Positions 48,517 through 54,081 of a DNA stretch of 54,081 nt are shown piece after piece (position 1 is the first letter of the stretch; every line of letters begins with the position of its first letter). Origin of the DNA: a virus; the IMG/VR virus record IMGVR_UViG_3300023179_000140, positions 1-54,081 of that record; one strand, 5' to 3'. Made by a program: the position numbers and the translations under genes. The notes below the pieces were generated by a model. It was not told the DNA's origin, ran no database searches, and saw only the letters and a list, made by a program, of their open reading frames with translations.

Positions 48517-50655
48517 ATGACACCACAGAAATTTATACCAGCATCAATCCCGCATGATCTCGCGGATCTTGATCAATGGGTAGTTTGGGGTAATGACCCA
48601 GACTCTGGTAAAGCAAAATGCCCATTCAACGCCGAAAAAGGCTACAAAGCATCATCGACCGACCCAAGCACTTGGACAGATTGCCAAACAGCGCTGGATG
48701 CGGCCAAATCATCCGACCTATACCTTGGAGTTGGAGTGGTTTTGTATGCGCAGGACCCATTCTGCGGCATTGACTTGGATGACTGTCTTGATAGCAAGCA
48801 GCAGCCAAAGCCATGGGCCGTTGAGATTTTCCGTCGCTTCGGAGAAACCTACGCTGAGATAAGCCCATCTGGGACCGGCGTTAAGTTCTGGTGTAGAGCG
48901 TCTATACCATCGTCACGAGTATTCAGGTATGGCGACGGGCAGATTGAAATATACTCCCAGTCCAGGTACTTCACTGTCACCGGGAACCGCTGGAGGACAT
49001 CCACGTCTGAAATCCTCGACTGCCAAGCAACTGTAGATTGGCTTCAAACACTTGACCCAAAGAAGAAGAGTGGGCCTTTCCGGCTTCCAGGCCAGATAAT
49101 AAAAGGCTCGCAACACAAGACCCTTATCTCTTATGCCGCGTCTCTTTGGGCAAAAAACTTAGATCAAGATGAAGTCAGACAGCTAACTATTTCCGCATCG
49201 AAAAGATGCCAAGAGGTCCCACCAGAGCAGCACGCGATCAATATTGCGAACTGGATTATCGCAAACCGTCGTCGCGGGTATTCGGAAGAGGTAGAAGCTA
49301 AGCTAAATGGCAAATCGCCAAAGGACTATACGTTTGCTGGTGAAGAAGATGGCCACCCTTCGCCGCCGGAACTAGCCGAAGAACCAGACGAAACCCCGTT
49401 AGATTTCGTTCCATGGCCGGAGCCGCTGTCAGAATCCGCCTTCCATGGGCCACTTGGTGATCTATGTAAAATTATTGAACCAGAGACAGAAGCCGACATT
49501 GCGGCGGTACTTTTTCAAGCAATCGTGATGATCGGGAACGTCTTTGGCCGTGGTGTTCACTTCATGGCCGAGGGGACGCCTCACTTCTGCAACGAATTTG
49601 TCGGAATCGTCGGAGCCACCGCGAAGGGCCGCAAGGGTTCCAGTTTCGGACAGGTAAAGTCGGTCATCAATTCCATCGCCCCTGAGTGGGCCAGCAAGCG
49701 CACGAAGTCCGGCCTCACGTCCGGAGAGGGCCTGATCTTCCACGTCCGCGACGAGATCCGGGAGATCAAGCAGCAAAAAGGCCAGATGGTTGAGGTTGTC
49801 ACGGACGCCGGCGAGTCCGATAAGCGCATGCTGGTCGTAGAAGAAGAACTGTCAAGCGCCATTAAAGCCATGTCGCGCGAGGGGAACACGCTTTCCGGCG
49901 TACTCCGTCAGGCCTGGGACAGCCCGATGGTGCTGGCCCCGATGACCAAGAACAACCGGATTACCGCCAGCCACCCCCACGTCAGCATTATCGGGCACAT
50001 CACGCGGGATGAACTGCTGAAGAACCTGAAGGCCGTCGAGAACACCAACGGTAATACCAACCGGTTCCTGTGGTGCTGCGCAAAACGCGCCAGGCTCCTG
50101 CCTTTCGGCGGGAATCCTAACAGAGCGGCTCTGGCCGAGGTCGCGCAACGCATTGATTTTGCAGTCGGTTGGGCGCAAACCGTGAAACAGGAGATCACCT
50201 TCGACGCCGAGGCGTCGGAAATGTGGGAGATCGTCTACGAAGAGCTTGGCAATATCCCAGGCGGCACGGTTGGGGCCATTTTATCCCGCGCCGAGCCTCA
50301 TGTCCGCCGGATTGCCATGATTTACGCCGCTCTCGACCGCAGCGCGATGATAAAGCCGGAGCACTTGGAGGCAGCGCTGGAGATTTGGCGCTATTCGGCT
50401 GCCTCTGTCCAGTGGATTTTCGGCGGAACCGACTCCGGGGAGTCCGTTCAGAGCAAAACGGCCGATAAAATCGCGAAATTCATCGATTCCAAGCCGGAAG
50501 GGTGCTGCCGACGAGATATCGCGCAGTACATGGGCGGCAAAACAAAGGCCGCTGAAATCGAGTATCACCTATCCCAGATGCTGAGCAACGGAAAGATCAT
50601 CTGCAAGCCAGAAAACAGGGCCAGGAAAACCGTGGATTACTACTACCGAGCCTGA
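48517..50655 (+). CDS. Primase-polymerase fused to DUF3987 helicase-like domain
   Basis: 712 residues from ATG 48517. N-terminal AEP-type primase: PFCGIDLDDCLD (Asp86-x-Asp88), YAEISPSGTGVKFWCRA (115-127) and IEIYSQSRYFTVTG (143-156). After a linker (about 225-330), a DUF3987 helicase-like domain has VGIVGATAKGRKGSSFGQV (Walker A, about 362-372) and RMLVVEEELSSAI (Walker B, about 437). The C-terminus has a winged-helix-like end (PEGCCRRDIAQYMGGKTKAA). It probably primes and unwinds phage DNA. No separate DNA polymerase gene is visible in the window. It lies next to the candidate origin. Confidence 0.85.
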   Translation: MTPQKFIPASIPHDLADLDQWVVWGNDPDSGKAKCPFNAEKGYKASSTDPSTWTDCQTALDAAKSSDLYLGVGVVLYAQDPFCGIDLDDCLDSKQQPKPWAVEIFRRFGETYAEISPSGTGVKFWCRASIPSSRVFRYGDGQIEIYSQSRYFTVTGNRWRTSTSEILDCQATVDWLQTLDPKKKSGPFRLPGQIIKGSQHKTLISYAASLWAKNLDQDEVRQLTISASKRCQEVPPEQHAINIANWIIANRRRGYSEEVEAKLNGKSPKDYTFAGEEDGHPSPPELAEEPDETPLDFVPWPEPLSESAFHGPLGDLCKIIEPETEADIAAVLFQAIVMIGNVFGRGVHFMAEGTPHFCNEFVGIVGATAKGRKGSSFGQVKSVINSIAPEWASKRTKSGLTSGEGLIFHVRDEIREIKQQKGQMVEVVTDAGESDKRMLVVEEELSSAIKAMSREGNTLSGVLRQAWDSPMVLAPMTKNNRITASHPHVSIIGHITRDELLKNLKAVENTNGNTNRFLWCCAKRARLLPFGGNPNRAALAEVAQRIDFAVGWAQTVKQEITFDAEASEMWEIVYEELGNIPGGTVGAILSRAEPHVRRIAMIYAALDRSAMIKPEHLEAALEIWRYSAASVQWIFGGTDSGESVQSKTADKIAKFIDSKPEGCCRRDIAQYMGGKTKAAEIEYHLSQMLSNGKIICKPENRARKTVDYYYRA

Positions 50656-50664
50656 TTTGGACGA

Positions 50665-50860
50665 GTTGTTGGTTGTTGTTGGTTGTTGAATTGTTGGTCG
50701 GCCTAATGGGTACCTATTGAGTGGCTTACACTCACATCCTTTTGTTTTCATATACTTAACTATTTTATGTGTGATATATACATACCAACAATAAAAGCAT
50801 CAAATAGCAGAATATACCCCCCCCCACAACCAACAACCAACAAACCAACAATCCCAACAA
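50665..50860. repeat. Long inverted repeat of TTGTTGGTTGTTG / CAACAACCAACAA
   Basis: TTGTTGGTTGTTG occurs at 50666-50678 and 50676-50688; its exact complement CAACAACCAACAA lies at 50831-50843. The surrounding arms (50665-50697 and 50826-50860) are complementary over about 30 bases with small offsets, enclosing about 130 bases of mostly AT-rich DNA. Confidence 0.65.
50718..50746 (+). terminator. Terminator after the primase-helicase gene
   Basis: TGAGTG (50718-50723) and CACTCA (50729-50734) form a 6-bp stem with a GCTTA loop, followed by a T-rich run with TTTT then TTTT broken by G. It lies about 60 bases past the primase stop. Confidence 0.55.
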
Positions 50861-51003
50861 TAGAAGCAGCGCCGATGCACCTCAAAGCGCCCTGCCCTGC
50901 AATCGCAACCACCGACCCACCTCAACCTACCACCCACCTCTCTCCGAACGCAGGACGGCCTGGTTGCGCTTAAATGGCACCCAACCTCCTCGAAGGGGAC
51001 CCT

Positions 51004-51053
51004 GGGTGAAAATAGGGTGGGGGTGTTTGGAAGGGGGATAGGGATCAAGCGGG
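51004..51053 (+). other. G-tract cluster, potential G-quadruplex
   Basis: Six G-runs of 3-5 bases lie in 50 bases: 51004-51006, 51015-51017, 51019-51023, 51033-51037, 51041-51043 and 51051-51053. Four of them with loops of 1, 9 and 3 bases meet a common quadruplex pattern. It marks the switch from C/A-rich to G-rich DNA. Confidence 0.55.
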
Positions 51054-51215
51054 ATAGCCCAGTTGCAGTGCGGATGGGACCAGTGCCGGCGCGACCATGG
51101 CCGGGGGTGTACCGCATCGCGACCGTCACTTTCAACCCGCCGCGACGCCACGCCAATGGTCCCAGCCGAGCCAATGCAACTACACAATCCTGTCAGATTG
51201 TATAGTTCGAAATAT

Positions 51216-51234
51216 GTGAGTGTCCTTCACTCAC
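51216..51234 (-). terminator. Hairpin at the end of the HTH gene
   Basis: GTGAGTG (51216-51222) and CACTCAC (51228-51234) form a perfect 7-bp stem with a 5-base loop, overlapping the stop of 51227-51730. The U-tract after it is weak. The arms match the hairpin at 50718-50734 (TGAGTG-N5-CACTCA). Confidence 0.45.
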
Positions 51235-51730
51235 TCTTCGCGTCTATAGTTTGCGTAACTACCTTGTTTTCAATAGTTTCACCCTTAGCGAGTGCGTGTA
51301 TCACTATAGATTGTGCGAGCATCTTTGTCGCGGCCGCCTGGTCGCCCCCGTCAGGTGCCCATTGGCCAAGCTCCTTTGCTGCTTGACCTAGGATATTGAC
51401 GGCTTGCGCGACCATTTTTCCGTCCAGCTTGCCCTTATCCTGTGATTCAATTTCGTCCCGGACTCTCTTATATAGATAGTCCAGTTCCCTCACTCGCCGA
51501 AGCTTGGTCGCGATCGCTACCTGTGCGAACTCACTCAGTGGTCCGCCTTGCGCATCGAGGACTTGTCGCGTGATGTCCCTGTTGGCGTGTCCGGCCGTCC
51601 TATGATGAGCAACACTGGCGACTGTAACGCCAAATTCCTCAGCTATGGCGTGATTGCCCACCCCCTCCATGATCCGAATATTGATCGCATCCGCCTTTTT
51701 ATCCTTGCAAACCACGCATGATCGCGCCAT
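51227..51730 (-). CDS. HTH protein with N-terminal CxxC; possible small terminase or regulator
   Basis: 167 residues. The N-terminus SCVVCKDKKADAINIRIMEG followed by VGNHAIAEEFGVTVASVAHH is a CxxC unit plus helix-turn-helix (resolvase/homeodomain-like), the layout I recall for phage small terminase-like proteins and mobile-element DNA binders. A coiled region follows (ATKLRRVRELDYLYKRVRDE, AVNILGQAAKELGQWAP). It stands alone, far from TerL, and its upstream region has repeats it may bind. It could be TerS, or an initiator or autoregulator. Confidence 0.62.
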   Translation of the reverse strand: MARSCVVCKDKKADAINIRIMEGVGNHAIAEEFGVTVASVAHHRTAGHANRDITRQVLDAQGGPLSEFAQVAIATKLRRVRELDYLYKRVRDEIESQDKGKLDGKMVAQAVNILGQAAKELGQWAPDGGDQAAATKMLAQSIVIHALAKGETIENKVVTQTIDAKSE

Positions 51731-51766
51731 CCCTTAACTATAACCTGCATCATACATGCATAATAT

Positions 51767-51846
51767 TGTCTAAATTTTATACACTGTCTAAATTTTGTAC
51801 ACCGAAGCCTCAACTTTACACCATAAAGTGTCTAAATTTTATACAC
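51767..51846. repeat. Three 18-bp direct repeats plus a palindrome (iteron/operator array)
   Basis: TGTCTAAATTTTATACAC at 51767-51784, the same with G for A (TGTCTAAATTTTGTACAC) at 51785-51802, and an exact copy at 51829-51846. The first two are tandem. Between copies 2 and 3 lies ACTTTA-CACCA-TAAAGT (51813-51829), an inverted repeat. The array sits in the divergent region between the HTH gene and 52024. It may be an operator or replication iterons. Confidence 0.7.
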
Positions 51847-51973
51847 TCTCGCCTTAACCATAGTTAACCTCGCATTTTTTTTCGCTCCTCGCTAACATTA
51901 CCCTTGCATTGCTCAAACACTACTGCTAATCTGGGTTTGTCAGGCAGAGGTTGACGGAAAAGAGAGACACAAT

Positions 51974-51998
51974 GGCGCGCTACCCTCGAAAGCGCGCC
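51974..51998 (+). promoter_or_regulatory. Leader hairpin before 52024
   Basis: GGCGCGCT (51974-51981) and AGCGCGCC (51991-51998) form a perfect 8-bp stem with a 9-base loop, just upstream of the purine-rich ribosome site (52007-52020) of the next gene. There is no U-run. Similar leader hairpins precede 52676 and 53762. Confidence 0.5.
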
Positions 51999-52023
51999 TG
52001 ATGAGATGAGGGAGAGAGAGATC

Positions 52024-52224
52024 ATGAGAGACCCGATTAGAACCGTTATTTTTCGCCCATATCGTAAAGGCATGGGGCCAGTGTTTACCCTTCGGATGTT
52101 CGACACTGGAGGGTATATAGGCGGTAAGTATCGCGTAGCCTATACCCTGAGGAGCGAAGGGAAAACGAGGTTGGCCAGTATGCCTCGTATCGGCAAAAAG
52201 TTGAAGAGGCACACGCCGCTGTAG
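52024..52224 (+). CDS. Conserved small phage protein (GMGPxFTL family)
   Basis: 66 residues from ATG 52024; GGGAGAGAGAG precedes it, so I prefer it to ATG 52006. RTVIFRPYRKGMGPVFTLRM then FDTGGYIGGKYRVAYTLRSE matches a small protein I recall in many phages (YRPGMGPTFTLxLWDTGxxxxGxxRLAYxL). Homologues continue with an EDFGCSPxHAID segment that is missing here, so this copy is short or divergent at its C-terminus. Confidence 0.72.
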   Translation: MRDPIRTVIFRPYRKGMGPVFTLRMFDTGGYIGGKYRVAYTLRSEGKTRLASMPRIGKKLKRHTPL

Positions 52225-52239
52225 GGATGACGTACTAAC

Positions 52240-52377
52240 ATGCCACACTCCACCTATCACGGCATCACCATCTACCGCAACACAGACCCCGGCTATCGCC
52301 TGCGATGGTACGCCATCGGTGTTGGCGCGGCCGATACGCTGGCGGGACTCAAGCAACTCATTAGGGAAGGGAGATAA
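52240..52377 (+). CDS. Conserved very small phage protein (45 aa)
   Basis: 45 residues from ATG 52240 to TAA 52375-52377. YHGITIYRNTDPGYRLRWYA then ADTLAGLKQLIREG matches a short phage protein family of unknown function (GIxIYRNTxPGYxLRWxA ... ADTLAGIKxLIRE). No strong ribosome site is seen. Its pattern supports coding more than its length does. Confidence 0.66.
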   Translation: MPHSTYHGITIYRNTDPGYRLRWYAIGVGAADTLAGLKQLIREGR

Positions 52378-52381
52378 GGCG

Positions 52382-52591
52382 ATGACATTTTTATATGCCC
52401 GTCACGAGTCCTATAGACTCGGATGCGATCACACGGTTATCGCCAAAGACTTGAAAACAGTTCGAGGTATCCAAAACCGCATCATTCGCGGCCACGCGCC
52501 GGCCGGAAAGTGGTTTATCTACCGCGTTCATGAGAATGACTGGTACAAAGGAACTGGCCATTTTCTTGTGGGTAAAGTCAACAAGCGCTAG
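52382..52591 (+). CDS. Small basic phage protein (69 aa)
   Basis: 69 residues from ATG 52382, with GGGAGATAAGG upstream. FLYARHESYRLGCDHTVIAK and KTVRGIQNRIIRGHAPAGKW then FIYRVHENDWYKGTGHFLVG suggest a small alpha/beta basic domain. It may bind nucleic acid. No named family. Confidence 0.68.
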   Translation: MTFLYARHESYRLGCDHTVIAKDLKTVRGIQNRIIRGHAPAGKWFIYRVHENDWYKGTGHFLVGKVNKR

Positions 52592-52599
52592 TCCGCGTT

Positions 52600-52661
52600 C
52601 CTGCGCCATTTTTGCGAGTGGCGCAGGGGGCAAGACTAGCTCAAATGCCCGCATAGCGGGC
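52600..52661 (+). promoter_or_regulatory. Two strong hairpins in the leader of 52676
   Basis: CCTGCGCCA (52600-52608) / TGGCGCAGG (52619-52627), a 9-bp stem with a 10-base loop, then GCCCGC-ATA-GCGGGC (52647-52661). The second ends 2 bases before the ribosome site (GAAAGAAGG, 52663-52671). Neither has a U-run, so termination is unlikely; mRNA stability or translation control is possible. Confidence 0.55.
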
Positions 52662-52675
52662 GGAAAGAAGGACAT

Positions 52676-53320
52676 ATGGAAACGACTATCATTTTCAACG
52701 CGCTGGAGACGTGGATCAACCGGAGGCCAGGTCTGGAGTATGCCAATTACGGCAACCAGACGGCCTACCGCTCCGAGCTTCGCTCCATCGCTAAGGATCG
52801 CCGCGAAGCACTGGCAGCACTGGCGGAGGCCCGGTCATTGACACCGCGCCATGAGTTGCTGCTTGCCTCATTCCCGGCGGCATTTAGCGGCCGTCTGGAG
52901 TGGGATGGCGCAAAATTGGACTATTGCACCGGGCAATATTTCCCCACCGAATACCGGAAGGCAGCGGCGGCCGTGTTGCGCCGATACATCCATCAGTGCA
53001 AAGTGACGGAGGCGGCGGAACGGCCGCGAACGTACATCTACAACTCAATGGCCGACGTTCGCCGCGCTAATGAGGAGTCTGGCGGGTGCTGGTTTGACAA
53101 GTCATCCATGCGGTTTTTCAAGTCGCGCATCGAAACGGGTATTGTCCGGTCCGGGGATTGCGCCCGATTCATCAGCTCCGAGCAAGGCCCGCACGGTCGT
53201 CGCGCCTATACCATCCGGGAGGCGCAACCGGACGGCGGCATCGACACGGTGGGAAAGTTCCAGGGGTATGCTACACTGCGGGCGGCAAAGGCCGCTATTT
53301 TGGGGGAGGTGGAAAAGTGA
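52676..53320 (+). CDS. Phage protein fusing two small families (RPGLEYANYG + DUF7447-like)
   Basis: 214 residues. The N-terminal ~100 (ETWINRRPGLEYANYGNQTA, YRSELRSIAKDRREALAALA) resembles one small phage family. The C-terminal ~85 (NSMADVRRANEESGGCWFDK, SSMRFFKSRIETGIV, FISSEQ, RAYTIREAQPDGGIDTVGKF) matches the DUF7447-like pattern. Each is usually seen as a separate protein, as I recall. Function unknown. A GAAAGAAGG site precedes the ATG. Confidence 0.75.
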   Translation: METTIIFNALETWINRRPGLEYANYGNQTAYRSELRSIAKDRREALAALAEARSLTPRHELLLASFPAAFSGRLEWDGAKLDYCTGQYFPTEYRKAAAAVLRRYIHQCKVTEAAERPRTYIYNSMADVRRANEESGGCWFDKSSMRFFKSRIETGIVRSGDCARFISSEQGPHGRRAYTIREAQPDGGIDTVGKFQGYATLRAAKAAILGEVEK

Positions 53321-53622
53321 CCAACGGCGAAGTATTCTTATCTGCCTATCCACGGGCAATGACTGCGGACTATGTGTTTATGGTGGAAAAGGAGGCTAAC
53401 CACGAGATGGAGCGCCGCAAGATCCGGCGAACAATGGGAAACATTAAGGAGGCGCGGGAAACAGCCGAGAAGCGAATCCAAGCGTGGGCGGATGAGTCGG
53501 AAGAATATAACATCGAGCGCCTATCTACTTTCGTCGCCTCTCATCGTCCGGCGTGTGTTTGGGCGGTATTGATTGGCCGTGAGGCCAAGGAATCGGCCAC
53601 CAACCGGAGGGCCGCGCAATGA
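53317..53622 (+). CDS. Small basic helical phage protein
   Basis: 101 residues from GTG 53317, which overlaps the upstream stop as GTGA and follows GGGGGAGGTGG. Helices YVFMVEKEANHEMERRKIRR and NIKEARETAEKRIQAWADES are followed by a C-terminal part with RPACVWAVLIGREA. It is rich in Arg, Glu and Ala. No family recognised. Confidence 0.66.
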   Translation: MTNGEVFLSAYPRAMTADYVFMVEKEANHEMERRKIRRTMGNIKEARETAEKRIQAWADESEEYNIERLSTFVASHRPACVWAVLIGREAKESATNRRAAQ

Positions 53623-53690
53623 CCGCCTTCTACTGCCTACTTTGGCTAGTGGCGGTAATGGCGCTTGTGCGGGCATGGAAGGAGCGTTAG
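53619..53690 (+). CDS. Tiny membrane protein (23 aa)
   Basis: Frame from ATG 53619 (ATGA overlap) to TAG at 53688-53690: MTAFYCLLWLVAVMALVRAW then KER. One hydrophobic helix with a basic C-terminal end, so the N-terminus lies outside. The ribosome site GGAGGG is upstream. Very short, but the coupling and membrane character support a real miniprotein. Confidence 0.5.
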   Translation: MTAFYCLLWLVAVMALVRAWKER

Positions 53691-53703
53691 ACCACGGTGC
53701 GGC

Positions 53704-53744
53704 GCTACTCTAACAGGTAGCTCCGCGCGGCTGGTACTAAGCCG
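53704..53744 (+). promoter_or_regulatory. Two leader hairpins before 53762
   Basis: GCTAC (53704-53708) / GTAGC (53717-53721) and CGGCT (53728-53732) / AGCCG (53740-53744) form two 5-bp stems in the 71-base gap, followed by AAAGGGAAAA at 53751-53760. This echoes the leader of 52676. Confidence 0.4.
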
Positions 53745-53761
53745 AACTCGAAAGGGAAAAC

Positions 53762-54022
53762 ATGAAAAAGATTGTAACCGTAACAGAGGTTGAAGGCGAA
53801 GGCCTTGTAGGCCTCTTGGGCAAGCGCGTGCTGCTACTATGCGCCAATTATTTCTACTCCGGCGTACTCGCCGGGGTCAATACATCAGACGTACTACTAG
53901 AGGACGCCGGAATCGTTTACGAAACCGGCCCGCTAAACGCGGCGAAGTTTCAAGATGAACAGAAATTCGCCGGCCCGTTGTATGTTCGAGTGGCGTCGAT
54001 TGAGTCCTACCGGGAGGTGTAA
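53762..54022 (+). CDS. Conserved small phage protein
   Basis: 86 residues, AAAGGG site upstream. KKIVTVTEVEGEGLVGLLGK, RVLLLCANYFYSGVLAGVNT and VLLEDAGIVYETGPLNAAKF form a beta-rich domain that I recall in many phages (KKIVTVxEVEGEGLxALLGxxV ... LEDAxIVYETG). Small SH3-like barrel folds would suit the pattern. Function unknown. Confidence 0.76.
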   Translation: MKKIVTVTEVEGEGLVGLLGKRVLLLCANYFYSGVLAGVNTSDVLLEDAGIVYETGPLNAAKFQDEQKFAGPLYVRVASIESYREV

Positions 54023-54024
54023 CC

Positions 54025-54081
54025 ATGCGCGGTAGAAAACAAAGGGTCGCGCGGTCGGGGTCGGGGTCGGGGTCGCGGTCG
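54025..54081 (+). CDS. Partial Gly/Ser-repeat protein, cut at the window end
   Basis: Frame from ATG 54025 (GGGAGG upstream), 19 codons visible with no stop: MRGRKQRVARSGSGSGSRS. The DNA is a GGGTC repeat (54058-54081). Short phage proteins with an RGR.RxR start and GSGSG/GYG repeats are known to me from early regions; repeats may also be why the sequence ends here. Confidence 0.5.
   Translation, partial: MRGRKQRVARSGSGSGSRS

Larger units (their letters stand above)
50656..51226. other. Non-coding, strand-asymmetric segment; candidate replication origin
   Basis: About 570 bases without a credible gene. The left part holds TTGTTGG-type repeats whose complement recurs at 50826-50860. The middle (about 50735-50815) is AT-rich. 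The next ~140 bases of the plus strand are strongly A/C-rich (including C9 at 50817-50825), switching to G-rich at 50995-51055. It is bounded by hairpins at 50718-50746 and 51216-51234, which keep transcription out. The features and the neighbouring primase suggest an origin; no initiator site is proven. Confidence 0.5.
51731..52023. promoter_or_regulatory. Divergent control region
   Basis: A 293-base AT-rich gap between divergent genes. Besides the direct repeats it has TTAAC-CATA-GTTAA (51854-51867) followed by T8 (about 51875-51882). TTTACA (51815-51820) and a TTATAC/TATACA element inside repeat 3 are 18-19 bases apart, a plausible rightward promoter. TTGACG occurs at 51951-51956 without a clear -10. 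Confidence 0.5.

Noticed and set aside
50767-50973. 68-codon frame in the origin-like segment
   Set aside because: Pro/Thr/Ala-rich because of the A/C-biased DNA; no ribosome site and crosses the inverted repeat.
50800-51174. 124-codon minus-strand frame in the same segment
   Set aside because: Trp/Gly/Arg-rich composition follows the G-rich strand; no start signals.
51767-51846. CRISPR array
   Set aside because: Only three short repeats, two directly abutting without a spacer, and no cas gene; operator or iteron is more likely.
1-54081. Integrated prophage with attachment sites
   Set aside because: No integrase, no repressor, no host genes and no flanking repeats are visible; the window looks like virus sequence only.

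Overview
This window looks like most of the genome of a tailed, podovirus-type bacteriophage. It carries a large terminase, a P22-like portal, a putative scaffold, a major capsid protein, a putative tail nozzle, three large proteins of the internal/ejection type and many fibre-like proteins. I see no tape measure, tail tube, sheath or baseplate genes. Both ends cut through a coding sequence (2-202 has no start, 54025-54081 has no stop). The rightward genes at the right end (52024-54081) would run straight into the rightward genes at the left end (1-6251) if the molecule is circular or circularly permuted. I see no integrase, excisionase or CI-type repressor. The host is uncertain. Four tail-region proteins begin with Sec-type signal peptides that all end in Ala followed by Gln, a style I associate with Acidobacteriota (Solibacter/Bryobacter-like). 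This is an inference only.

Layout. (1) 2-6251, plus strand: about 17 small, overlapping (mostly ATGA) early-type genes ending in an adenine-N6 and a cytosine-C5 DNA methyltransferase. (2) 6308-41918, minus strand: the late module. Read in its own direction (right to left) it runs: beta-helix protein, TerL, fibre-like protein, Cys-cluster protein, coiled coil, portal, scaffold, major capsid, connector genes, nozzle, two fibres, internal virion proteins including a 1,686-residue polyvalent protein, a lysis-like group (holin, XhlA-like, metallophosphoesterase, winged helix, HELLH peptidase), and a set of signal-peptide-bearing fibre-like proteins. (3) 41964-44172, minus strand: eight small overlapping accessory genes, separated from the late module by a strong intrinsic terminator at 41856-41904. 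(4) 44198-47389 and 47990-50655, plus strand: small genes plus replication and recombination genes (an SF2 helicase with reordered motifs, a VRR-NUC nuclease, an AEP primase-DUF3987 helicase), with one lone minus-strand gene at 47550-47948 between them. (5) 50656-51226: a non-coding, strongly strand-asymmetric segment with inverted repeats and G-tracts, bounded by two inward-facing terminator hairpins. It is a candidate replication origin. (6) 51227-51730: a minus-strand HTH/CxxC protein (possible small terminase or regulator), followed by a control region with three 18-bp direct repeats. (7) 52024-54081, plus strand: conserved small phage genes with hairpin-bearing leaders.

The most unusual signal is the helicase at 45627-47036. 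Its motif V/VI block lies at the N-terminus, ahead of the Q-motif and Walker A, and is missing from its normal place. Next come the exported, Cys-pair-rich fibre-like proteins, the origin-like segment, the direct-repeat control region and the GNAT domain embedded in the giant internal protein. All family assignments come from reading motifs; no database search was run.
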